A DNA stretch of 64,000 nt, from NCBI GenBank assembly GCA_902479065.1, contig CABSNM010000003.1, forward strand, positions 1 through 64,000, read 5' to 3'. The notes below the pieces were generated by a model. The model was given only the letters and a program-made list of their open reading frames with translations, had not been told where the DNA came from and made no database searches. This DNA is from an uncultured Collinsella sp. Its GTDB lineage: Bacteria > Actinomycetota > Coriobacteriia > Coriobacteriales > Coriobacteriaceae. Positions within the stretch are counted from its first letter, which is position 1; the number at the start of each line of letters is the position of its first letter. A program made the position numbers and the translations under genes. Below, in pieces: positions 8,216 through 17,622 of the stretch.

Positions 8216-9658
8216 ATGGACCAGACCGTACCCGCATACGCCGCCGAGGTGGCCGATTACGGGCGCAGCCGCGACCCCGAGCCGGGTGAGGGCGCGCTCG
8301 TAAAGAACGTGCGTCCCGAATCGCCCGCGTGGGATGTGGGTATCGAGCCGGGCATGCGCGTGCTCACGGTCAACGGTGAGCAGCTGACCGATATGATCGT
8401 GTGGCTCTGGGAGGCCGACGACGACACCGTCGAGCTGGAGGTATTCGACCCGCGCGACGGTACCGTCACCCCCGTCGAGCTCGACCGCTTTCCCGGCGAG
8501 GATTGGGGTTTGGAGTTCGATGGTCCCATCTTCGACGGCATGCGTACCTGCGTAAACGCCTGCGTGTTCTGCTTTATGACCATGCTGCCCAAGGGCGGCC
8601 GCTCAACGCTCTATATTCGCGACGACGACTACCGCCTGAGCTTTTTGCAGGGCAACTTCGTCACGCTCACGAACCTCACCGACGAGGACGTGCAAAACGT
8701 CATCGCCCGCAACATGAGCCCCATGAACGTGTCGGTCCATGCCGTGAGCCCCGACGTCCGCCGTTGTATGATGGGCCGCAACGCCCAGCGCGGCATGGAC
8801 GTACTCGAGGCCATCATGGCCGCCGGCATCGAGATCCACGCCCAGATCGTACTGTGCCCTGGCATGAACGACGGCGAAGAGCTGGAAAAGACCCTGCGCT
8901 TTTGCGAGGAGCACGAGCAAATCACAAGCCTGGGCATTGTGCCGCTCGGTTTTACCAAGCATCAGAACCGTTTTAGCTGGTCCTACAGCGACAAGCCCGA
9001 GCTAGCGCGCGAGACCATTGCCATGATCCGTCCCTACCAGGATCGTGCCTACGAACGCTTTGGCCGCCACACCTTCCAGATGAGCGACGAGTTCTATCTG
9101 GACGCCGGCATCGATCCTCCCGAGGCAGACTTTTACGACGGGTACCCGCAGTACTACGACGGCATTGGCATGATCCGCTCGTATCTGGACGAGACCGACG
9201 ACGTGCTGGCTACCGACGCCGAGCGTCTGGCCCGCGTCCGCGAGGCCGTCGCCGCCCGCAACCAGCGGCTTCTGTGTCTCTCGGGCGCCAGCGCACGCGA
9301 CACGGTGGCCCGCTTTGTGGAGTCGCCCCGGGGACTCGCCGGCACTGTCACGGCCATAAAGAACCGCTACTTTGGCGGCAACGTGGACGTGACCGGCCTC
9401 ATCGTCGCGTGTGACATTCTGGAGCAGCTGCCCCAAGACCTGTCGGGGGTTATGCTCTTTGTGCCTAAGCTCATGTTCAACGCTGACGGCATGACGCTTG
9501 ACGAGTATCATCGTGACGATTTACTCGCAAGCCTTACCAGTCGCGGCGCCGAGGTTCATGTGGTGTCGACCATGCCGCATGAACTGCTCGATACCCTGGA
9601 GCACATCCTTGGCATTGTGCCCGCGGACTCTAACATTTCCACTGACCCTACCCATTAA
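8216..9658 (+). CDS. PDZ-radical SAM-DUF512 protein
   Basis: 480 aa. An N-terminal PDZ-like region (ALVKNVRPESPAWDVGIEPG) is followed by a radical SAM cluster motif CX3CX2C (C112, C116, C119) and a C-terminal DUF512 domain. The substrate is not known for the family. Members are widespread in Clostridia and Coriobacteriia and are usually encoded next to der, as here (recalled synteny). The ATG at 8216 lies 2 nt after the ispH stop. An open frame starting earlier inside ispH is not needed. Confidence 0.88.
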   Translation: MDQTVPAYAAEVADYGRSRDPEPGEGALVKNVRPESPAWDVGIEPGMRVLTVNGEQLTDMIVWLWEADDDTVELEVFDPRDGTVTPVELDRFPGEDWGLEFDGPIFDGMRTCVNACVFCFMTMLPKGGRSTLYIRDDDYRLSFLQGNFVTLTNLTDEDVQNVIARNMSPMNVSVHAVSPDVRRCMMGRNAQRGMDVLEAIMAAGIEIHAQIVLCPGMNDGEELEKTLRFCEEHEQITSLGIVPLGFTKHQNRFSWSYSDKPELARETIAMIRPYQDRAYERFGRHTFQMSDEFYLDAGIDPPEADFYDGYPQYYDGIGMIRSYLDETDDVLATDAERLARVREAVAARNQRLLCLSGASARDTVARFVESPRGLAGTVTAIKNRYFGGNVDVTGLIVACDILEQLPQDLSGVMLFVPKLMFNADGMTLDEYHRDDLLASLTSRGAEVHVVSTMPHELLDTLEHILGIVPADSNISTDPTH

Positions 9659-9668
9659 AGGAGTGCAG

Positions 9669-11003
9669 ATGAAACCTATCGTCGCCGTCGTCGGACGCCC
9701 CAACGTGGGCAAGTCCACGCTCGTCAACCGCCTGGCCCAGACCTCGGACGCCATCGTCCATGAGTCCCGCGGCGTCACGCGCGACCGCTCGTATCACACG
9801 GCCGACTGGAACGGCCGCGAGTTCACCATCGTCGACACGGGCGGTATCGAGCCGCTCAAGAGCGACGACGTCTTTGCCACGTCCATCCGCGACCAGGCGC
9901 TCGCCGCCGCCGAGGAAGCCGCCGTCATCCTGTTTGTGGTCGATGGCCGCACCGGCGTCACCGAGGAGGACGAGTCGGTCGCCCGCATGCTCAAGCGCTG
10001 CGACAAGCCGGTCTTTCTGCTGGTGAACAAGCTCGACAACCCCGATCGCGAAAACGACAGCATCTGGGAGTTCTATTCGCTCGGCATCGGTGAGCCCACG
10101 CCGCTCTCGGCCCTGCATGGCCACGGTACGGGCGACCTGCTCGATGACATCGTGGCCCTGCTTCCGGAGGAAGAGGACGAGATCGCCGACGAGTTCCCCG
10201 ATGCGCTGAACGTGGCTATCATCGGCCGCCCCAACGCCGGTAAGTCCTCGCTGTTCAACCGCATCCTGGGCGCCGACCGCTCCATCGTGTCCAACATTGC
10301 CGGCACCACGCGCGACGCCATCGACACGGTCGTCGAGCGCAACGGCAAGCACTACCGCATGGTCGACACTGCGGGTATCCGTAAGAAGAGCACCGTGTAC
10401 GAGAACATCGAGTACTACTCGATGGTCCGCGGCCTGCGCGCCATCGACCGTGCCGACGTGGCGCTGCTCGTCGTCGACGCCTCCGTGGGCGTTACCGAGC
10501 AGGACCAGAAGGTCATGGGCCTTGCCATCGAGCGCGGCTGCGCCATCGTTGTGCTGCTAAACAAGTGGGACCTGCTCGACGACGATCGCAAGCGCGAGGC
10601 CTGCATGGAGACCATCGACCGCCGTCTGGGCGTCATGGCTCCCTGGGCCCAGTACCTGCGCATCTCTGCCCTCACTGGCCGCAGCGTCGAGAAGATCTGG
10701 GCGATGGTCGACGCCGCCGAAAAGACGCGCTCGCAAAAGATCAGCACCTCGCGCCTCAACACGTTCCTCACCGATCTGCGCGAGTTCGGTCATACCGTGG
10801 TGGACGGCAAGCGCCGCCTGCGCATGCACTACGTGACCCAGACGGGCGTCAACCCGCCGACGTTCACGTTCTTCGTCAACCACAGCGATCTGGTCAACGA
10901 CACCTATCAGCGCTACATCGAGAACCGCATGCGCTCGACCTTCGACTTTGCCGGCACACCCATTCAACTCTTCTTTAGGAAGAAGGAGCAAAAGGATGCA
11001 TAA
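9669..11003 (+). CDS. der: Ribosome biogenesis GTPase Der (EngA)
   Basis: 444 aa with two tandem GTPase domains and a C-terminal KH-like domain, needed for 50S subunit assembly. G1 motifs are GRPNVGKST (residues 9-17) and GRPNAGKSS; G3 motifs are VDTGGIE and VDTAGIRKK; G4 motifs are NKLD and NKWD. The start ATG 9669 follows AAAGGAG (9657-9663). The last 8 nt overlap plsY. Der, plsY and gpsA are co-transcribed in many Gram-positives. Confidence 0.96.
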   Translation: MKPIVAVVGRPNVGKSTLVNRLAQTSDAIVHESRGVTRDRSYHTADWNGREFTIVDTGGIEPLKSDDVFATSIRDQALAAAEEAAVILFVVDGRTGVTEEDESVARMLKRCDKPVFLLVNKLDNPDRENDSIWEFYSLGIGEPTPLSALHGHGTGDLLDDIVALLPEEEDEIADEFPDALNVAIIGRPNAGKSSLFNRILGADRSIVSNIAGTTRDAIDTVVERNGKHYRMVDTAGIRKKSTVYENIEYYSMVRGLRAIDRADVALLVVDASVGVTEQDQKVMGLAIERGCAIVVLLNKWDLLDDDRKREACMETIDRRLGVMAPWAQYLRISALTGRSVEKIWAMVDAAEKTRSQKISTSRLNTFLTDLREFGHTVVDGKRRLRMHYVTQTGVNPPTFTFFVNHSDLVNDTYQRYIENRMRSTFDFAGTPIQLFFRKKEQKDA

Positions 11004-11679
11004 TCCGATTCTGCTGACCGCCATCTGCGCCGTGGTCTCGTTCTTTATCGGAGCAATTCCGTTTGGCCTGATCCTGGGCCGCGTGTTCAACCACACCGAC
11101 ATCCGCAAGGCGGGTTCCGGCAACATCGGCACCACCAACGCCCTGCGCGTGGCCGGCCCCAAGGTGGCCGCGCTCACGCTGCTGCTCGACTGCCTTAAGG
11201 GCGCCATCTGCGTCCTTATCGCGCGTCCGCTCATTGCCGACTTGGGCTATGGCTTCCCCGTGAGCATTATGGCCCCCGGTGCCGCCGGCGACTGGATGCT
11301 CGGCGTCATCTGCCTGGCAGCCGTGTGGGGCCATATCTTCTCGCCCTACCTCAACTTCCATGGCGGCAAGGGCATCGCAGTTGGTCTGGGCGTCATCCTC
11401 GCCTGGTACTGGCCCATCGGACTTTCGCTGCTGGGCATGTTTATCGTGGCCGTCGCCATCACCAAGTTTGTGTCGGTGGGCTCGCTTGCCGCGGCCATCG
11501 GTCTTCCCATCGCTGCCTGCGCGGTCTTTCCGTACAGCAGCCTCGGACTTAAGTTTTGCATGGCGCTGATCGGCATCACCGTGGTGTGGGCCCATCGTGC
11601 GAACATCAAAAAGCTCATGACGGGTAAGGAGTCCAAGCTCTCGTTTACCAAGCGCGTCACCGAGCCCGACGATAAGTAG
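10996..11679 (+). CDS. plsY: Glycerol-3-phosphate acyltransferase PlsY
   Basis: 227 aa polytopic membrane protein that transfers acyl from acyl-phosphate to glycerol-3-phosphate, the first step of phospholipid synthesis in Gram-positives. Family motifs are visible: IGAIPFGLILGR, then GSGNIGTTNALR, then the loop HGGKGIAVGLG. The ATG at 10996 lies inside the end of der, with AAGGAGCAAAAGG ahead of it. GpsA, which supplies its substrate, is next after 9 nt. Confidence 0.94.
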   Translation: MHNPILLTAICAVVSFFIGAIPFGLILGRVFNHTDIRKAGSGNIGTTNALRVAGPKVAALTLLLDCLKGAICVLIARPLIADLGYGFPVSIMAPGAAGDWMLGVICLAAVWGHIFSPYLNFHGGKGIAVGLGVILAWYWPIGLSLLGMFIVAVAITKFVSVGSLAAAIGLPIAACAVFPYSSLGLKFCMALIGITVVWAHRANIKKLMTGKESKLSFTKRVTEPDDK

Positions 11680-11688
11680 GAGAGAGTC

Positions 11689-12696
11689 ATGAATGTTGCG
11701 CTGATTGGCTCCGGCTCCTGGGGAACCGCCGTCGCGGGCCTTGCCGCCGCGCGGGCCGAGCGCGTGACCATGTGGGCCCACAGCGAGCAGACGGCCTCCG
11801 GCATTAACGGCGAGCACCGCAACCCCCGCTACCTTGTGGGCTACAAGCTGCCCGGCAACGTCGTCGCCACGACGGACCTGGCGCAGGCGCTCGACGGTGC
11901 CGAGGCCATCATCTTTGCCGTTCCTTCGACGCACCTTCGCAGCGTGTGCCACCAGGCCGCTCCCTTTATCGCCGCCGATACCCCGGCGCTCTGCCTCACA
12001 AAGGGCATTGAGCCCGAGTCCGGCCTGCTCATGGGCGAGGTCATCGCCAGCGAGATCGGCAACGAGTCGCGCGTGGCGGCGCTCTCGGGCCCCAACCATG
12101 CTGAGGAAATCTGCCGCGGCGGGCTTTCTGCCGCCGTCATCGCAAGCAAAGATCCGCAGATAGGGGAGACCTTTAGGGAACTGCTCCTGTCCACGGCCTT
12201 CCGCATCTATCTGTCGCAAGACATGACCGGTGTCGAGGTCTGCGGCGCCATGAAAAACGTCATCGCCATCGTATGTGGCATCTCCGCCGGCACCGGTGCG
12301 GGCGACAATACGCTCGCCCTTATCATGACGCGCGGCCTGGCCGAGATCAGCCGTTTGGTGCATGCCCGCGGCGGGCAGGCTATGACCTGCATGGGGCTTG
12401 CCGGCATGGGCGACCTCATTGCCACCTGCACCTCGGAGCATTCGCGCAACCGCACCTTTGGCTACGAGTTCGCTCATGGCGTATCGCTCGACGAGTATCA
12501 GACGCGCACGCATATGGTGGTTGAGGGCGCCGTCGCGGCCCGCAGCGTCAGCGAGCTTGCCCGTTCACTGGGCGTAGACATTCCGCTCACCTTTGCCGTG
12601 GAGCAAACGCTCTACAACGGTGTTACTTTAGATAGGGCGCTCGAGATTCTTACCGATCGCGTCCCTTCTCAAGAGTTCTACGGACTCACCGACTAG
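11689..12696 (+). CDS. gpsA: Glycerol-3-phosphate dehydrogenase (NAD(P)+)
   Basis: 335 aa cytoplasmic enzyme that reduces dihydroxyacetone phosphate to sn-glycerol-3-phosphate for PlsY. The dinucleotide-binding GSGSWGTA is at residues 7-14. The substrate-domain signature ALSGPNHAEE is present, and the catalytic lysine lies in CGAMKNVIAI. Length matches the family. SD AGGAGAG precedes the ATG. Confidence 0.95.
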   Translation: MNVALIGSGSWGTAVAGLAAARAERVTMWAHSEQTASGINGEHRNPRYLVGYKLPGNVVATTDLAQALDGAEAIIFAVPSTHLRSVCHQAAPFIAADTPALCLTKGIEPESGLLMGEVIASEIGNESRVAALSGPNHAEEICRGGLSAAVIASKDPQIGETFRELLLSTAFRIYLSQDMTGVEVCGAMKNVIAIVCGISAGTGAGDNTLALIMTRGLAEISRLVHARGGQAMTCMGLAGMGDLIATCTSEHSRNRTFGYEFAHGVSLDEYQTRTHMVVEGAVAARSVSELARSLGVDIPLTFAVEQTLYNGVTLDRALEILTDRVPSQEFYGLTD

Positions 12697-12714
12697 CGCA
12701 GAAAGGCTTCTACC

Positions 12715-13386
12715 ATGGGTTCCATCAAAATCGCTCCGTCCGTCCTTTCGGCCGACATGGCCAACCTCAAGGGCGAGCTCGACAAAATCGCCGGCGCCGA
12801 CTACGTGCACTTCGACGTTATGGACGGTCACTTTACCGGCAACCTCACCTTTGGCGTTGACATCCTCAAGGCCGTCAAGCGCTCCACCGATGTACCGGTC
12901 GACGCGCACCTGATGGTGTCGAACCCCGACGAAACGGTCGATTGGTACGCCGACGCCGGTGCCGATATGATCACCGTGCACTACGAGGCCTCCACGCACC
13001 TGCACCGCACGCTCACGCATCTGCAGCAGCGCGGCGTCAAGGCCGGTGTGGTGCTCAACCCCGCCACCCCCGTGTGCGTTCTCGAGAGCATCATCGACGT
13101 CGTCGATATGGTGCTGCTGATGAGCGTGAACCCCGGCTTTGGCGGCCAGAGCTTTATCCCCGGCACCATCGCCAAACTGCACGAGCTCAAGGCCATGTGT
13201 GAGCGCCACGGCGTGTCGCCCATGATCGAGGTCGACGGCGGCATCTCTTCCAAAAACATCGCCGAGGTCGTTAAGGCCGGTGCCGATGTTCTGGTGGCCG
13301 GCTCCGCCGTATTTAAGTCCGAAGATCCCGCTGCCGAGGTTGCGCTGCTGCAGAAGCTGGGCAACGAGGCCGCACAGGAGGCATAA
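12715..13386 (+). CDS. rpe: Ribulose-phosphate 3-epimerase
   Basis: 223 aa TIM-barrel enzyme of the pentose phosphate pathway that interconverts ribulose-5-phosphate and xylulose-5-phosphate. The N-terminal IAPSVLSADMANL, the metal ligands in HFDVMDGHF, the loop SVNPGFGGQSF and the phosphate-binding VDGGIS are all present. SD AGAAAGG lies upstream. The desulfurase gene follows after 6 nt. Confidence 0.96.
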   Translation: MGSIKIAPSVLSADMANLKGELDKIAGADYVHFDVMDGHFTGNLTFGVDILKAVKRSTDVPVDAHLMVSNPDETVDWYADAGADMITVHYEASTHLHRTLTHLQQRGVKAGVVLNPATPVCVLESIIDVVDMVLLMSVNPGFGGQSFIPGTIAKLHELKAMCERHGVSPMIEVDGGISSKNIAEVVKAGADVLVAGSAVFKSEDPAAEVALLQKLGNEAAQEA

Positions 13387-13392
13387 ACCCTT

Positions 13393-14571
13393 ATGACCGC
13401 AGGTCAAAACCGCATACCCGTGAATCTTGACTATGCCGCCTCGACGCCCATGCGCGCCGAGGCGCTCCTTGCGCAGCGCGAGTACGACGACAGCGAGCTT
13501 GCCGGCGTCAACCCCAACTCGCTGCACTCGCTCGGCCGCAAGGCTGCCGCGCGTCTGGAGGTTGCACGTCGCGAGATCGCCCGCAGCTTTGGCGCGCGCG
13601 TTCGCCCGTCTGAGATTGTTCTGACCAACGGCGGCACCGAAGCCAACCAGCTGGCGCTACTCGGTCTTGCCGAAGGTGCACGTCAGCGCGACCGTAAGCG
13701 TAACCGCGTGATCGTATCTGCCATCGAGCACGATTCGATTCTGGACAACCTGCCGCTGCTGCGTGCCGCAGGCTTTAGCGTCGACCTGGTGCAGCCCTGC
13801 CGCATGGGCTACATTGAGCCAGCCACGCTTGTCGAGCTACTAGGCGACGACGTGGCGCTCGTGAGCATCATGGTTGCCAACAACGAGACCGGCGTGGTAC
13901 AGCCTATCCGCGAGCTTGCCGCGGCCGCGCATACCGTGGGCGCTCTGTTCCACACCGATGCCATCCAGGGCTATCTGCACATTCCGCTCGATGCCGCCGA
14001 GCTGGGCGTCGATGCCATGTCCGTCGCCGCCCACAAAATTGGCGGTCCCGTGGCATCCGGCGCGCTTTACGTTAAGACCCGCACGCCGCTGCGCCCCCGC
14101 ATCTTTGGCGGCGGACAGGAAGCCGGACGTCGCGCCGGCACGCAGGACCTGCGCACGCAGCTGGCTTTTGCCGCTGCCGCCCGAACGCTGGCGCCCCATG
14201 TAGCCCAGGAGCGTGCGACGCTGCAAACCCTTTCCGACAAGCTCTACGCCACGCTTACGGCCCACCCTCGCATTCACGCCACCATGGGCGACTATGCGCA
14301 TGCCGACCGTCTGCCCGGCATGGTATCGATCTACATTGATGGCATGGACTCCGAGGAGCTCATCGTCAAGCTCGACGCCGCCGGCTTTGAGGTATCGGCC
14401 GGTTCCGCCTGCTCGAGCGGCAGCATGGACCCGAGCCATGTTCTCAGCGCCATGGGTATTGGCCGCGAACAGGCCCTGGGTGCACTGCGCATCTCCTTCG
14501 ATGACCGCGTGAATCCGGGCGATCTGGACGAGTTTGCCCAGACGCTGCTCTCGATCGTAGGCGCCGCATGA
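13393..14571 (+). CDS. Cysteine desulfurase (NifS/IscS-like)
   Basis: 392 aa PLP enzyme that takes sulfur from cysteine for Fe-S clusters or tRNA thiolation. The PLP-binding lysine is K215 in AAHKIGGP, and the persulfide cysteine is C340 in GSACSSGSMDPSH, on a mobile loop. LDYAASTPMR opens the protein as in the family. No scaffold gene (iscU or sufU) or mnmA lies nearby, so its sulfur acceptor cannot be inferred from context. The stop overlaps the NIF3 gene start by 4 nt (ATGA). Confidence 0.9.
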   Translation: MTAGQNRIPVNLDYAASTPMRAEALLAQREYDDSELAGVNPNSLHSLGRKAAARLEVARREIARSFGARVRPSEIVLTNGGTEANQLALLGLAEGARQRDRKRNRVIVSAIEHDSILDNLPLLRAAGFSVDLVQPCRMGYIEPATLVELLGDDVALVSIMVANNETGVVQPIRELAAAAHTVGALFHTDAIQGYLHIPLDAAELGVDAMSVAAHKIGGPVASGALYVKTRTPLRPRIFGGGQEAGRRAGTQDLRTQLAFAAAARTLAPHVAQERATLQTLSDKLYATLTAHPRIHATMGDYAHADRLPGMVSIYIDGMDSEELIVKLDAAGFEVSAGSACSSGSMDPSHVLSAMGIGREQALGALRISFDDRVNPGDLDEFAQTLLSIVGAA

Positions 14572-15377
14572 TCGTCGCCGAGTTCGAGCGCGCTCTGCTG
14601 GCACGCTATCCAAAGACGGACACCGAGCCCTGGGACCACGTAGGCTTATCCGTGGGCGACCCTGCCGCGGAGATTACCGGTGTTGCCTGCGCGCTCGATG
14701 CGACCGAGACCAATGTTCGCCGCGCCCAAGAAGCCGGTGCCAACGTGCTGCTGACGCATCATCCCATATACATCAAGGCGCCCGAGGCCTTTTGTCCGGC
14801 GGATGCCACACGCCCCCAATGCAGCGCGGCGCTCTACGAGGCAGCGCGTTGCGGCGTGAGCATTATCTCGCTCCACACTAACCTGGACCGGTCGTACGAA
14901 ACCCGCGTCTGCCTGAGCGAGCTGCTGGGTGCCACACCCGTGAGCTCACTGGAGCACTTGGACGACCCCGAGGCCACCGGCCTGGGCGCGCTTGCAACGC
15001 TCAACGACCCGTGCACGCTGCGCGATCTTGCCACCCGTGCTGCCACGGCCTTCGGCAGCGACCCGCGTGTGTGGGGCGAAGCCGATCGCCCGTGCCGCAC
15101 CGTCGCCATTTTGGGCGGCTCCTTGGGCGACTTTGGACAGCTCGCCATCGCCGGAGGCGCAGATGTCATCGTGACGGGCGAGGCGGGCTACCACGTGGCG
15201 CAAGACCTTGCCTTGCGCGGGCTGGCGGTGATCCTGCTCGGCCATGACCGTTCTGAGGAGCCGTTCGTTGATATATTGATGAACTCTGCGGTTGACGCCG
15301 GGGTCGACCCCCGTCATGCGATTAAAATACTGAACCCTTGCCAATGGTGGACTGTGACAAAAGGAGAGAACTTATGA
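14568..15377 (+). CDS. NIF3-like dinuclear metal centre protein (YqfO/YbgI family)
   Basis: 269 aa. The family forms toroidal hexamers with two metal ions bound by histidines and acids. Metal-site motifs are seen in LLTHHPIYIK, SLHTNLDRSYE and, near the C-terminus, LGHDRSEEPF. Function is not firmly established; some members are annotated GTP cyclohydrolase I type 2. It overlaps the desulfurase upstream and the zinc-ribbon gene downstream by 4 nt each (ATGA). The NIF3 and C4-zinc-ribbon pairing is common in Gram-positive bacteria (recalled). Confidence 0.88.
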   Translation: MIVAEFERALLARYPKTDTEPWDHVGLSVGDPAAEITGVACALDATETNVRRAQEAGANVLLTHHPIYIKAPEAFCPADATRPQCSAALYEAARCGVSIISLHTNLDRSYETRVCLSELLGATPVSSLEHLDDPEATGLGALATLNDPCTLRDLATRAATAFGSDPRVWGEADRPCRTVAILGGSLGDFGQLAIAGGADVIVTGEAGYHVAQDLALRGLAVILLGHDRSEEPFVDILMNSAVDAGVDPRHAIKILNPCQWWTVTKGENL

Positions 15378-16093
15378 GCGCCGGCGCTACGCTACTCAAG
15401 CTGCAACAGATCGATTTGGAGCTCGCCCGCAACAAGAGCGAACTTGCCAATATGCCGGAGCTCAAGGAGCTCGCTTCCAAGCGTAAGACCTACGTTAAGC
15501 TCAAAGCCGAGATGACCAAGCTCTACGCCCAGCGCAAGGACCTGGACATTGAGCTCGACGATCTCAACACCACCGAGATTCAGACCAACAACGCCATTGA
15601 GGCTGCCAAGAAGCGCCACGTCGACGGTTCCGACTACCGTGAGGTTCAGGACCTGGAGAATGAACTCGCAACCCTGGCCAAGCGTCTGGACAAGATTGAG
15701 CACACCCGCAAGGACGTCGTTGTCGCCCATAAGGAGGCGCTCGACCGCGAGGCCCGCGCACAGGCAATTATCGCCAAGTTCGAGGAGGGCGTGAAGGCCG
15801 ATACCAAGGCCGCCCGCACTAAGGCTGCCGACCTGCAGGCTCAGATTGACGCCGCCACTAAGGAACGCACCGCGCTTGCCGCCACGCTGCCGGCCGACGT
15901 GCTCACCGACTACGAGCGTCTGCTCAAGCAGTTCCGCGGCCTGGCCGTCGAGACCATCCAGGGCAACATCCCCACAGTCTGCCACACCGCGCTGCAGGCA
16001 TCGTCCATGAGCGACCTCAACCACGACGGTAGCGAGATTACGCACTGCCCGTACTGCCACCGCCTCCTGGTACTCCCGAGCAAGGAAGCTTAA
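15374..16093 (+). CDS. Coiled-coil protein with C-terminal zinc ribbon (DUF164/CdsZ type)
   Basis: 239 aa. Residues about 5-185 are charged heptad-like helices expected to form a long antiparallel coiled coil. The C-terminus matches the C4 zinc ribbon of this family, but one ligand is missing: P200 stands where the first cysteine is expected, leaving C203, then C225 and C228 (CPYC). H204 directly follows C203. The ATG overlaps the preceding stop (TTATGA), and AAGGAG is just upstream. Molecular function is unknown. Confidence 0.8.
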   Translation: MSAGATLLKLQQIDLELARNKSELANMPELKELASKRKTYVKLKAEMTKLYAQRKDLDIELDDLNTTEIQTNNAIEAAKKRHVDGSDYREVQDLENELATLAKRLDKIEHTRKDVVVAHKEALDREARAQAIIAKFEEGVKADTKAARTKAADLQAQIDAATKERTALAATLPADVLTDYERLLKQFRGLAVETIQGNIPTVCHTALQASSMSDLNHDGSEITHCPYCHRLLVLPSKEA

Positions 16094-16096
16094 ACG

Positions 16097-17308
16097 ATGG
16101 CGGCATCCAACAATTCAATGCAACTTGAGGGAAAAACGATCCTGCTGGGCATTACCGGCGGGATCGCCGCCTATAAGTCGTGCAATATCGTGCGCCTGCT
16201 GCAAAAGCGCGGTGCGCGCGTCAAGGTCGTTATGAGCGAGCATGCCACCGAGTTTGTGGGCCCGCTCACCTTCCGTGCACTCACCAACGAGCCCGTTGCC
16301 GTGGGCCTATTCGACGATCCCTCCGACCCCATCCACCACATTTCGCTGGCGCAGGAGCCCGATCTGGTGGTCGTGGCGCCCGCGACGGCCAATATCATCG
16401 CCAAGATGGCCAACGGCATCGCCGACGACCTCATCTCCACCACGCTGATTGCGACGCCGCGACCCATCGTGATCGCACCCGCTATGAACAACGGCATGTG
16501 GAAGGCGCCGGCGACACAGGCCAACATGTCCACGCTGCGCGAGCGCGGTGTCCATGTGGTGGGACCCGGCAGCGGCTACCTTGCCTGCGGCGACGTGGAC
16601 ACCGGACGTATGAGCGAGCCCGAGGACATCGTCGAGGCTGTCTGTGAGGTGCTCAACCCCGCGCCTCAGGACCTGGCAGGTAAGCGCATCGTGATTACCG
16701 CCGGCCCCACGCACGAGGCGATCGATCCGGTGCGATTCATTGGCAACCGCTCTTCGGGCAAGATGGGCATCGCCCTGGCGGGGGAGGCCACTCGCCGCGG
16801 TGCCGAAGTCACGCTCGTGTTGGGACCGACATCGCTCGATGTTCCCCGCGACGTGGAGTGCGTGCGCGTGCAAACCGCCGCAGAGATGCTCCAGGCGGCA
16901 CTGAGCGCCTTCCAGACGGCCGATGCGGCAATTTGTGCGGCTGCCGTCGCCGACTATACCCCGGCGGCCCCTGCCGACCATAAGCTCAAAAAGGCTAACG
17001 AGCGCCTGGATCGAATCGAGCTCGTCGAGACCGTTGACATCTTAGCCGAGCTTTCGCGTCAGAAGGGCGAGCGATGCGTGATCGGCTTTGCGGCCGAGAC
17101 CGACAATGTTGTCGAGTACGCCGAACGCAAATTGGCCCGCAAGGGCTGCGATGCCATTATCGCCAACGATGTCTCACGCGCCGATTCGGGCTTTGGAACC
17201 GATACGAACAAGGCCTGGATCGTGAGTAAAGCGGGTACGCAAGAACTTCCTGTGCTAACAAAACCCCAGCTCGCAGATACAATTTTGGACTTGCTTCAAA
17301 ATTTGTAA
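16097..17308 (+). CDS. coaBC: Bifunctional phosphopantothenoylcysteine decarboxylase/synthetase
   Basis: 403 aa. The N-terminal FMN-dependent CoaC half carries GITGGIAAYK, the PXMNXXMW motif PAMNNGMW and the flap GYLACGDVDTGRM with its catalytic cysteine. The C-terminal CTP-dependent CoaB half carries ITAGPTHEAIDPVRFI, RSSGKMG and the lysine pair in DHKLKK. Together they convert 4'-phosphopantothenate to 4'-phosphopantetheine in CoA synthesis. The gene begins 3 nt after the zinc-ribbon stop and ends the long + strand run before tRNA-Pro. Confidence 0.95.
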   Translation: MAASNNSMQLEGKTILLGITGGIAAYKSCNIVRLLQKRGARVKVVMSEHATEFVGPLTFRALTNEPVAVGLFDDPSDPIHHISLAQEPDLVVVAPATANIIAKMANGIADDLISTTLIATPRPIVIAPAMNNGMWKAPATQANMSTLRERGVHVVGPGSGYLACGDVDTGRMSEPEDIVEAVCEVLNPAPQDLAGKRIVITAGPTHEAIDPVRFIGNRSSGKMGIALAGEATRRGAEVTLVLGPTSLDVPRDVECVRVQTAAEMLQAALSAFQTADAAICAAAVADYTPAAPADHKLKKANERLDRIELVETVDILAELSRQKGERCVIGFAAETDNVVEYAERKLARKGCDAIIANDVSRADSGFGTDTNKAWIVSKAGTQELPVLTKPQLADTILDLLQNL

Positions 17309-17316
17309 AAAAGTTC

Positions 17317-17346
17317 TTGCACAAGGCTAAAGTTTCGGGTTAATAT
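17317..17346 (+). promoter_or_regulatory. Promoter of tRNA-Pro
   Basis: A -35 TTGCAC (17317-17322) and -10 TAATAT (17341-17346) are spaced 18 nt apart, starting 8 nt after the coaBC stop. The predicted start is about 35 nt before the mature tRNA, consistent with a processed leader. No separate coaBC terminator is visible. Confidence 0.6.
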
Positions 17347-17388
17347 ACTCCCTGTTGCGAGCGAGAGCAGAGCAACAAACAAAAGCTT

Positions 17389-17465
<77 letters not shown>

Positions 17466-17475
17466 GAAGTTTGCA

Positions 17476-17508
17476 GGTCAGGCACTTAGTGCCTGACCTT
17501 TTTTGTTT
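17476..17508 (+). terminator. Rho-independent terminator after tRNA-Pro
   Basis: A perfect 10-bp stem GGTCAGGCAC/GTGCCTGACC with loop TTA (17476-17498) is followed directly by a T-rich tract TTTTTTGTTT. It starts 11 nt after the tRNA. Confidence 0.92.
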
Positions 17509-17573
17509 TAATCACCATGATTATTTTGCTTAAAGCAACAACATTCCCGCTCGATGTAATCACAGAATCAAAA

Positions 17574-17622
17574 CGTGTACATCAGCCACCAAAATCGACA
17601 TGTTTGGAGGCTGATGTACACG
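17574..17622 (+). repeat. Long intergenic hairpin without a T tract
   Basis: Two 20-nt arms (17574-17593 and 17603-17622) are reverse complements with a single A:A mismatch, around a 9-nt loop ATCGACATG. No T run follows on either strand, so it is not a simple terminator. It lies between the tRNA-Pro terminator and the CDP-alcohol transferase gene. The rest of 17509-17749 holds no gene I can support. Confidence 0.75.
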
